Assembly (NCBI GenBank): GCA_009838525.1
Contig: VXRJ01000018.1
Span: forward strand, 645,087-709,086
Direction of reading: 5' to 3'
Source of the DNA: Acidobacteriota bacterium
GTDB lineage: Bacteria; Acidobacteriota; Vicinamibacteria; Vicinamibacterales; UBA8438
Length of the DNA: 64,000 nt
Below, piece after piece: positions 53,894 to 61,606 of the stretch (positions are counted from its first letter, which is position 1; every line of letters begins with the position of its first letter). The notes beneath the pieces were generated by a model, which was given only the letters and a program-made list of their open reading frames with translations, did no database searches and was not told the DNA's origin. A program made the position numbers and the translations under genes.

Positions 53894-54688
53894 ATGAGTC
53901 CGGTCCTGGCGATGTTCAAACGGCGGCAAAGGCAGCGGCGCAGGGGAGCGTACCTTCTGCCGAGTCTCTTCACGGTCGCGAACATGTTCTGCGGCTGGGC
54001 CTGCATCGTCTTCACCCTCAGAGGGGAGTACGTGACCGCTGCCCCCTTTGTCGGCTTCGCAATGGTCCTCGACCTGCTCGACGGCCGGATTGCGCGGTCG
54101 ACCGGGTCGACGAGCGAGTTCGGAACGCAGCTAGACTCGCTGGCCGACGTCATCTCGTTCGGCATCGCACCGGCAACGCTCGTCTTCGCCTGGGGGCTCG
54201 AATCGCTTGGCCGGGTCGGCTGGGCGGTGGCCTTCCTCTGGCTTACCGCCACCGCGGTTCGCCTCGCCCGGTTCAACATCAGCGGACACGAAGGAGACAG
54301 ACGCTACTTCATCGGGCTGCCGAGTCCGGCGGCGGCGGGTGTGCCGGCAGCGACGGTATTCGCCTGGCCGCTTGGCTTCGGGGATCCGGCGACCGCTGTT
54401 GCGGCCCTGTCGATTGTTCTCGTCCCGGCAATCCTGATGGTGAGTCGTCTCCGCTTCCGGAGTTTCGGCGCCCTGATTCCGGGCCGCCGGCGTTCCTATC
54501 TGACGCCGGTTGTGATTGGAGCCGTGATAGCCGCCATCGCGGCACAGCCGGAAGTGGTCCTGCTGCTGATGGCCTACACGTATCTCGCCTCCGGCCTGGC
54601 CGGCGCCCTGTGGAACCGCGCCCGGCACCCGCCCCGCGACGAAACGGCTTCTGAAGCCTCATCCGATCGACGCCATCGCCCCGCCTAG
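53894..54688 (+). CDS. pssA: CDP-diacylglycerol-serine O-phosphatidyltransferase
   Basis: This is a 264-residue integral membrane enzyme making phosphatidylserine, the substrate of Psd. The CDP-alcohol motif DG-x2-AR-x8-G-x3-D-x3-D is present in LLDGRIARSTGSTSEFGTQL-DSLAD. About six to eight hydrophobic helices are seen, and the N-terminus is very basic (FKRRQRQRRRG). ATG 53894 lies just before the conserved part. The 114 bases to the kinase stop hold nothing recognisable. Confidence 0.95.
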   Translation: MSPVLAMFKRRQRQRRRGAYLLPSLFTVANMFCGWACIVFTLRGEYVTAAPFVGFAMVLDLLDGRIARSTGSTSEFGTQLDSLADVISFGIAPATLVFAWGLESLGRVGWAVAFLWLTATAVRLARFNISGHEGDRRYFIGLPSPAAAGVPAATVFAWPLGFGDPATAVAALSIVLVPAILMVSRLRFRSFGALIPGRRRSYLTPVVIGAVIAAIAAQPEVVLLLMAYTYLASGLAGALWNRARHPPRDETASEASSDRRHRPA

Positions 54689-54802
54689 CAGCTCCGTCTG
54701 GACGGCGTTCCCCAGTAGACAAGGTCCTCCTGTCACTTGCCGGGTCAGAAGGTGGAGTCTCGAGTTGCCGGCCTGGAGACCGACGCACCAGCCGGCGCAC
54801 CG

Positions 54803-57800
54803 CTAACCGGCCGGAAAGCGGAGCGTGACGGTCGTCCCCGTACCCTTTGCGCTGGTGACGCGGATCGTTCCGCCGTTCAACTCCACGTTTCGCTTCGCGA
54901 TCGCCATTCCGAGACCCGTGCCGGAGGTGCGTGTCGAGAAGTACGGCTCGAAGATACGCCCGAGCGTCGCCTCGTCGAGACCGATGCCATCGTCCTCAAG
55001 CCGCAACGCGACTTCTCCGTCGTCTGCGTAGGCGTCAATCGTGAGCGTTCCTTCGCCGGGCATCGCGTGAAGCGCGTTTTCGATCACGTTGGTGAGGGCG
55101 CGGGCAATCAATGTCCGATCGATCGTGAGAGCTGGCAGCACCGGTGGAACGTCGACCTTCAGACGGATCCGTTCGTTGAGACCGACGCGGTACGGCTCGA
55201 CCACATCCGCCACCAACACAGCAAGCGACGTCGGTTCCCGCGCGACCGGCGGCGAAATCGCGTAGGTCGAGAAGTCTGACGAGATCTGACGGAGGATCCG
55301 CACCTGTTTCAGGATCGAGTCGACACAGTCACGCATCACCGTACCTAGCGGCTCGCCCCGGTCGCGGTGAACGCGCAGCAGGTGCTCAGCCGAGAGCTGC
55401 ACCGGCGTCAGCGGGTTCTTGATGTCGTGGGCCACCTGCCTCGCCATCTCCGCCCAGGCCTCCAACCGGTTGGTCCGCTCCAGCTGACGGCGCTGTTCCG
55501 ACAGGTCCTGCGCCATGCGGTTGAACGACCCGACGAGCCGTGCCAGCTCGTCAGCGGATCGCGTGGCCACACGCGCTTCGAAGTCGCCTCGAGCGATTCG
55601 GCGCGTCGCGCGCGTCAGTCGCTGAACCGGATCGGCAATCCTCTCGGCCATGGTGAAACCACTTGCGGCGCCCAGCAGGATCAGCAGGGTCACGCCAAGC
55701 AGGATGCCCCTATCCAGATTCGTGATCTGCTGTTCGATGGCCTGCTGCTGAGACGCCAGCGGGATAGTCAGGATGGCATCGGGACCAACCGAGTTGATTG
55801 GCACTGCCGCCACGAGGTAAGGCTGCGCCCCGATCCGGTCCTCGGCCACGAAGCTGGGCGCGCCAGCAAGCGCAATCGCGCTGTAGACGGGTGCGGGTGT
55901 ACGGGCCGGGAGCAGTCCCGAAGCGAACAGGTCGCGCTGGCTGGTTGCGAGCAGTTGCGCACCGTTGTAGACGTGGACGTCCTGATCGAGGATCTGGCTG
56001 ACGAATACCAGCAGATCGTCGGTCACGACGGGACCGGTATCGCTTCCCGCCTGCTCCAGCTCGTCGATTACCCTCTGCGCCGTGGTCGCCGTCTGCGCCG
56101 CTCCCGCCTCGATGTCCGCCCGCAACTCCGCCGTCGAGTAGTTTCGGATGATCGTGGCGAGCACGAGCACCGGCGCGACGGCAACTACCACGAACGCGAG
56201 GAACAGCCGGCGATAGAAGCTGACCCGCAGTTCGCGAACCAATTCCCGCCCCAGGCGGTACCGGTCCCGCGTGAACGGCTGCACCAGTGTAAGGACAATC
56301 AGCCAGACGAGAAACGCGGTTCCCAGGATGGCCACAATCTCGGCCAGTTGGACAGCGTGGTCGAACATCGACAGCCGGCGATGCCCGACGGCGTAGATAC
56401 CGCTCCGATCGTTCGAGATGTAGACGTCCGAAACACCACCACCGGCGCGCAGCGTCGTCCAGAACGGCTCGCGGGATGCATAGATCCGGCCAAACAGCTC
56501 CTCGTCGATTGTCCAGGCGCCCGTTCCCGACGTGAAAATCGGCGAAAGACCCCAGCCGTAGATGGACAGGGCGAAGTCACTCTCCACGCGGGGCGGCACA
56601 GCCGTCTCCGTGAACGGCCCGCGGAGCAGTTCGCCGTACGGGCTCGCCGAGGAAATGAACGGGAGCGACTGGTAGTCGAGGGGGACATGCACCACGACCG
56701 AGCCTAGAAGGCGCCGGCCGCCAACCTCTATGCCGTCTCCGTCGGGCGATCCGCAGATCGCCCGCTCCGCATGAAGCAGCCGGCGCTCCTGCGATCCGAA
56801 AGGAGAGACTTCACCGTAGGTGGTCCAGTCGCATGAGGTGGCCTGAAAGGACTGCGCGGTTGCCGTGTATTCCGGGAAGTTCAACGCGAAACGGCTGGCC
56901 AGCGCCCCTGCCGCGTCGTACAGTTCGATCGCCGAAGACAGACGCTGATCCGCCAGATCGGTCTCTCTCCACAGGGCAAAGGCAGCGTCCGGGGTGGGGC
57001 GGTCCGTCGAGTCGGGCACCGGCATCACCACCTCGCCGAGGTAGTCGTCGATATCCGCGCGGGCACGTGTCAGCGACGCAAGAAGCGTTTCGGGGTGGCG
57101 GGCCATTGCGGGTGCGAACTCCGCCTCGATGAATGTCCGGCGGGCGGCGTCCTGATAGTGGGTGATCGAGGGATAGGCCAGGATCGCCGGCAGGACGAAG
57201 CACGCCAGCAAGATCGTCAGGCGGCCGGACTCCGACGCGTGCCGCAGGCGCGGACGCAGTCGCCGCGACAGCAACCCGATTCCGATCGCCGCGCTTACCG
57301 CTGCCAGGTACGGAGTGGTCGGAACCGGAAGCACGAGCAGCATCACGATAGGGGGCAGGATCCACGCGGTGAGTCCGGCGACACCCAGTCGAAATCGGCG
57401 CCGGTTCCAGCGCGCGTCGGCCAGAACCAACGCCTGCGCGCCGAGCCAGATCGCCGATGAAGCGCCCACCAGGAGGCCGAACAGGACACCGAGCCGCGCC
57501 GGATTCCAAGGACCGGGCGTCGGGTCGAGCAGGTTGACCAGCGATCCGGTCAGGTTACGGTTCAGGACGCCGTCACAAACGACGAACCAGAGCGCGGTGA
57601 GCCCTCCGGCGACAAGGTGGCCAAACAGCATCACGCCACGCGAAGAAGCAGGCCGTGTCCGCCAAGCGAAGCGCGCGCCCTGAACGAAACGCACGGACGT
57701 TCCCGCGATCGCTGCGCCGAACAGCGAGAGCAGTAGCACGTCGACGGACGATCGGACGACTGGAGCGTCAGCGAACGGTCCCTCCGTAATCGGTTCCGCC

Positions 57801-58699
57801 GGAGCGCTGACGTACCACAGAAGGGCAGTCGCGACAGTCAGCCCACTCGCCCCGAACAAAGTCCGGCGAAGCACTTCCTGCCTGGCGGTGCGACGCGGCG
57901 CCAGCGCAAGTTCCGGCAAAGCGGCGACAAGCAGCATGGCCGCCACAAACCCGAGCAGCAGCCGGCGCATCGCCTGACGCCACTGCGCGCGGGCCGCCTC
58001 CAGGTCGGCCATCGCCACTTCGACATCAAGCAGTGGCGTACCGTCCGGCGCCTCCAGAACGAACCGGTTCGATCCGCCGGCCGCGGCCGATCCCGGCGTG
58101 ACAGCGGTCGCGGCGGGCCGGAGGGTGACAGGGGCCAGCGGCGAATTGACGAGCGCCGGCTCCTGCGTTGAACGGAAACCGCCCGATAACGACAACGCGC
58201 GCTCTACGGCGACTGAGCCGAGGCGGCGTCCGGGCGTGACTTCATCGCCTGGCGCACTGATCGGCTCGACATGAACGAGGCGGAGACCAGCCGCCCCGGA
58301 CGTGATGAACAGCGCGGCATCGGGCAGTCGCTCGAGAGCAATCTCCGACGGCTGCCCGCTCCAGGCACGAGGCGTGCCGCCGGAGTCATAAACGGTAACG
58401 TCGAGCCCGATCGGCCCGCCGGACGCTAGAAGATCGAACAGAGACGCGGACGCTGGAGCAGCGCTCCCGAGCCGTTGTGTCACTTCCGCGTGACGCGCCA
58501 CGTCCGCCGCGCTCTCCGCCAACTCGCCGGTGAGTTGCGAGAATCGGTTCCGCACTTGTGCTTCCACCCGGTCGGCGGTGTCGTCGACCGAGGCGCCAAA
58601 CCGGAAGGGCTCCCCGATCCACCCGACGCCGAGGAGCAACAATGCGCCGACAATCGTGAACGTCGCAATCCGGCGCCAGAGACCGAAAGGGGTGCTCAT
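54803..58699 (-). CDS. Very large NtrY-like membrane sensor histidine kinase
   Basis: This is a 1298-residue kinase. TM1 (TIVGALLLLGVGWIG) is followed by a first extracytoplasmic domain (about 35-240), a cluster of about nine hydrophobic helices (240-520), a second sensor region (about 520-780), more TM helices (about 780 and 835), a third extracytoplasmic region (about 860-1000), TM plus HAMP (about 1000-1060), and a kinase core. His1091 lies in VAHDIKNPLTPVQLSAEHL. The ATP lid has NVIENALHAMP, LEDDGIGLDEATL and TSGTGLGMAIAK. It overlaps the preceding propeller gene by ATGA. No response regulator is nearby. The extra membrane domain is unlike ordinary NtrY. Confidence 0.88.
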   Translation of the reverse strand: MSTPFGLWRRIATFTIVGALLLLGVGWIGEPFRFGASVDDTADRVEAQVRNRFSQLTGELAESAADVARHAEVTQRLGSAAPASASLFDLLASGGPIGLDVTVYDSGGTPRAWSGQPSEIALERLPDAALFITSGAAGLRLVHVEPISAPGDEVTPGRRLGSVAVERALSLSGGFRSTQEPALVNSPLAPVTLRPAATAVTPGSAAAGGSNRFVLEAPDGTPLLDVEVAMADLEAARAQWRQAMRRLLLGFVAAMLLVAALPELALAPRRTARQEVLRRTLFGASGLTVATALLWYVSAPAEPITEGPFADAPVVRSSVDVLLLSLFGAAIAGTSVRFVQGARFAWRTRPASSRGVMLFGHLVAGGLTALWFVVCDGVLNRNLTGSLVNLLDPTPGPWNPARLGVLFGLLVGASSAIWLGAQALVLADARWNRRRFRLGVAGLTAWILPPIVMLLVLPVPTTPYLAAVSAAIGIGLLSRRLRPRLRHASESGRLTILLACFVLPAILAYPSITHYQDAARRTFIEAEFAPAMARHPETLLASLTRARADIDDYLGEVVMPVPDSTDRPTPDAAFALWRETDLADQRLSSAIELYDAAGALASRFALNFPEYTATAQSFQATSCDWTTYGEVSPFGSQERRLLHAERAICGSPDGDGIEVGGRRLLGSVVVHVPLDYQSLPFISSASPYGELLRGPFTETAVPPRVESDFALSIYGWGLSPIFTSGTGAWTIDEELFGRIYASREPFWTTLRAGGGVSDVYISNDRSGIYAVGHRRLSMFDHAVQLAEIVAILGTAFLVWLIVLTLVQPFTRDRYRLGRELVRELRVSFYRRLFLAFVVVAVAPVLVLATIIRNYSTAELRADIEAGAAQTATTAQRVIDELEQAGSDTGPVVTDDLLVFVSQILDQDVHVYNGAQLLATSQRDLFASGLLPARTPAPVYSAIALAGAPSFVAEDRIGAQPYLVAAVPINSVGPDAILTIPLASQQQAIEQQITNLDRGILLGVTLLILLGAASGFTMAERIADPVQRLTRATRRIARGDFEARVATRSADELARLVGSFNRMAQDLSEQRRQLERTNRLEAWAEMARQVAHDIKNPLTPVQLSAEHLLRVHRDRGEPLGTVMRDCVDSILKQVRILRQISSDFSTYAISPPVAREPTSLAVLVADVVEPYRVGLNERIRLKVDVPPVLPALTIDRTLIARALTNVIENALHAMPGEGTLTIDAYADDGEVALRLEDDGIGLDEATLGRIFEPYFSTRTSGTGLGMAIAKRNVELNGGTIRVTSAKGTGTTVTLRFPAG

Positions 58700-59952
58700 T
58701 GCGTCATCGGCGGTGTCGGCAGACGCAGCGGGTGCAACTCGGTCATCAGCGCCGGAGAAAGCCGATCCGGAAGCGGCAGGAGAGGGTGCGGCGGGAAGGA
58801 GATCGCGATCCGTGGCGGCCCCTCCGGCGCGGTCAACGCGACAAGGCGGCCGTTAGTGGTAATCAACGCGAGATGGGGCAAGACCGGCGGTGCTCCATCG
58901 TCCTCCGTCTCGGGCGGGGGAATGAGATACGGCGGCGCGGCCAGCTCGCCCGGCGCGTCGTAACGGCCTGCCGGGGCTCCGCTCTCGGCGTCGAAGAAGG
59001 ACGCCGACTCCGACACGCCGGTCACGAGCAGAAGCGATCCCGCGAGAACCGGCCCGCTCGTCGGCCGGGAATCCAGGAAGCTTCGCCAGCGCCGAGCGCC
59101 GTTTTGCCGGTCTAGCGCCCGGAGCACGTTGTCGCGCGCCGTGAAGTACACGCGTTCTTCATCAACGACCGGCATGCCAACGATGCCGCCACCGGCCCGC
59201 CAGTACCAGTCATGGTCTCCATCGGAGAGCGCGAGTCGGTACAAGTGCCGATCCGTCGATCCGACAAAGATGGCCTCGCTTGCCAGTACCCCCTGCGGTT
59301 GCCCTCCCAGCGGACTCTCCCACAGGACCTCTCCCGTGACGAGCTCCAACGCGACGACGCGGCCGACATCAAGCGAAACGTACAGTCGATCCCCGGAAAT
59401 ACTGGGACGGACACCTGCGGTCGTGCCGATCTGTTGCCGCCACACCGTGCTTCCGTCCCGGCCCCGCAGCGCGAACAAACCGCCGCCGACGGTCGCGGCA
59501 ACCAGCCAATCGCCCACAAACGCGAGTGGTGCGGCGATTGCGGTCTCGAACGACAGGGTCCAGTGGGGAAGGCCATCCCCTATGCGCCGGGCCGTTAACC
59601 GAGTCCCGTCGGCGACCACCACGAGTTGCTCACCGACGACTGGAGGCTGATCCGCCGGCTGCTCCACCGACCACAGGATCTCCCCGGAATGGAGTGCAAC
59701 CGCGGCTAGTCTCCCGTTGCGCAGCGTAACGTACGCGGTCCCGGCGTCCCAGGCAGGTGCGTGCAGAGGACCGGTTTCAAACTCGAGCGTCCAGGCGACG
59801 TCAGCCGGGAGAACGGGCAGAGCCGCCGTCTCTTCATCCGGGGAGGGCTCCGCCTGACCGGCAGCCGGCTGTGGGGCAACCCCCAGCCAACAAACCGTCA
59901 GACCCGCGACGAACGCACGGATGCGCGCGCAGCTGGCCCAACCGGCGCCCAT
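58696..59952 (-). CDS. Secreted PQQ-type beta-propeller protein
   Basis: This is a 418-residue protein with a signal peptide (FVAGLTVCWLGVAPQPAAGQ) and repeats of the WD-like PQQ propeller (ALHSGEILWSVEQPADQPPV, RGRDGSTVWRQQIGT, LVTGEVLWESPLGGQP, DRQNGARRWRSFLDSR). It resembles BamB or an alcohol-dehydrogenase-like beta-propeller without visible enzyme residues. The ATG follows TATTAT by six bases. It is coupled to the giant kinase downstream, so it could be a periplasmic sensor partner (inference). Confidence 0.85.
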   Translation of the reverse strand: MGAGWASCARIRAFVAGLTVCWLGVAPQPAAGQAEPSPDEETAALPVLPADVAWTLEFETGPLHAPAWDAGTAYVTLRNGRLAAVALHSGEILWSVEQPADQPPVVGEQLVVVADGTRLTARRIGDGLPHWTLSFETAIAAPLAFVGDWLVAATVGGGLFALRGRDGSTVWRQQIGTTAGVRPSISGDRLYVSLDVGRVVALELVTGEVLWESPLGGQPQGVLASEAIFVGSTDRHLYRLALSDGDHDWYWRAGGGIVGMPVVDEERVYFTARDNVLRALDRQNGARRWRSFLDSRPTSGPVLAGSLLLVTGVSESASFFDAESGAPAGRYDAPGELAAPPYLIPPPETEDDGAPPVLPHLALITTNGRLVALTAPEGPPRIAISFPPHPLLPLPDRLSPALMTELHPLRLPTPPMTQ

Positions 59953-59969
59953 CCCGGTATAATACCGGG
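59953..59969. promoter_or_regulatory. Palindromic bidirectional -10 region between the propeller gene and guaA
   Basis: CCCGGTAT-A-ATACCGGG is a perfect 8-base inverted repeat around one A. On the plus strand it contains TATAAT (59958-59963) for guaA. On the minus strand it contains TATTAT (59964-59959), which ends six bases before the ATG at 59952. It may be a bidirectional core promoter or a binding site of a dimeric regulator, or both. Confidence 0.6.
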
Positions 59970-60034
59970 AGTCGCGACTTGCCCTGTTCCGGTGTTCCTT
60001 CCTTGCAGGGAATTCGCGTCGCCTCCGTGGACAG

Positions 60035-61576
60035 GTGAACCATCAAACCATTCTGGTTCTCGACTTCGGATCCCAATACACCCAGCTGATCGCCAGGCGC
60101 CTGCGCGAACTGTCGGTCTACTCCGAGATCGTCCCCTTCGATACGGGCGCCGCGGCGATCGTCGAGCGAAGAGCGGCGGGAGTGATCCTGTCCGGCGGGC
60201 CGTCGAGCCTTTCCGATGAGGGGGCGCCTCTGGTCGACCGGGCAATCTTCGAAGCCGGCGTACCGGTACTGGGTATCTGCTACGGCATGCAGACGATGAC
60301 CGACGCGCTGGGCGGCGGAGTCGTGCCGGCAACCGAGCGTGAGTACGGAGACGCCACCGTCACGCTATGCGAGCGGGACGGGCTGTTCGACGGAGTCCCG
60401 GAGACGCTTCGCGTCTGGGCAAGCCATGGCGACCGGATCAGCAAAGCGCCGCCCGGCTTCATCGTCACCGCATCCAGCCCGAACGCGCCGGTGGCGGCCA
60501 TGGCAGACCCCCAACGCCGACTCTACGGCCTGCTGTTTCACCCCGAAGTAGTCCACACGGAGCATGGCGCGGAAATCCTGCGCAACTTCGCCGGCCGCGT
60601 CTGCGGCTGTGCCGGCGACTGGACGATGGCCTCGTTTATCGAGGAGGCGACCGAACGGATCGATGCGCAGGTGGGACCGGACGGACGCGTGGTCTGCGGG
60701 CTGAGCGGCGGTGTCGATTCCACCGTCGCCGCCCTTCTGATCCATCGCGCCATCGGTGACCGCCTGACCTGCATTTTTGTCGATAACGGCCTGCTGCGAC
60801 TGAACGAAGCAAAGCAGGTAGAGGAACGCTTCACCACCCGGATGCATCTACCGCTCGTGTGCGAGGATGCCTCCGACACGTTCCTGACGGCGCTCGATGG
60901 CGTCACCGATCCCGAGGCAAAGCGGAAGATCATCGGCCGTACCTTCATCGACGTCTTCGAGTCGGTAGCGGCGCGGCTCGGCGGGTTCGACTTCCTGGCA
61001 CAGGGGACGCTCTATCCCGACGTCATCGAGAGCGTGTCCGTAGTCGGCCCGTCATCGGCGATCAAGAGTCATCACAACGTGGGTGGCCTGCCCGAACGCC
61101 TCCGGTTCAGGCTCATAGAGCCTCTGCGTGAACTGTTCAAGGACGAGGTTCGCGCCCTGGGAGAGGAGTTGGGACTGGAGACGGACTTCGTTTGGCGCCA
61201 GCCGTTTCCCGGTCCGGGCCTCGCCGTACGCATCCTGGGGGAGGTGACCCACGACCGCCTCGATCTGCTGCGGCTCGCAGATGCCATCGTCGTGGACGAG
61301 GTCCGGCAGGCGGGGCTGTACCGAAAGACCTGGCAATCCTTCGCCGTCCTCTTGCCGGTGCAGAGCGTGGGTGTCATGGGGGACGGCCGGACGTACGAGT
61401 ACACGGTGGCTGTCCGTGCGGTCGAAAGCCGCGACGGTATGACCGCCGACTGGGCGCGCCTGCCCCATGATCTGCTGGCTGCCATCTCGTCGCGCATAGT
61501 GAACGAGGTGCACGGCATAAACCGCGTCGTCTACGACATCAGTTCCAAGCCCCCCTCCACTATCGAGTGGGAATAG
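60035..61576 (+). CDS. guaA: GMP synthase (glutamine-hydrolysing)
   Basis: This is a 513-residue two-domain enzyme making GMP from XMP. The N-terminal glutaminase has [33 protein letters not shown], the nucleophilic Cys in [11 protein letters not shown] and HPEVVHT. The ATP-pyrophosphatase domain has [15 protein letters not shown], and the C-terminal dimerisation domain has [17 protein letters not shown] and PPSTIEWE. The GTG at 60035 lacks a clear ribosome site. The leader from the TATAAT would be about 65 bases. dnaE follows at 30 bases. Confidence 0.97.
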   Translation: MNHQTILVLDFGSQYTQLIARRLRELSVYSEIVPFDTGAAAIVERRAAGVILSGGPSSLSDEGAPLVDRAIFEAGVPVLGICYGMQTMTDALGGGVVPATEREYGDATVTLCERDGLFDGVPETLRVWASHGDRISKAPPGFIVTASSPNAPVAAMADPQRRLYGLLFHPEVVHTEHGAEILRNFAGRVCGCAGDWTMASFIEEATERIDAQVGPDGRVVCGLSGGVDSTVAALLIHRAIGDRLTCIFVDNGLLRLNEAKQVEERFTTRMHLPLVCEDASDTFLTALDGVTDPEAKRKIIGRTFIDVFESVAARLGGFDFLAQGTLYPDVIESVSVVGPSSAIKSHHNVGGLPERLRFRLIEPLRELFKDEVRALGEELGLETDFVWRQPFPGPGLAVRILGEVTHDRLDLLRLADAIVVDEVRQAGLYRKTWQSFAVLLPVQSVGVMGDGRTYEYTVAVRAVESRDGMTADWARLPHDLLAAISSRIVNEVHGINRVVYDISSKPPSTIEWE

Positions 61577-61606
61577 GTGCTGGGTCGAGGGAGGAGTCCT
61601 CAGGTC

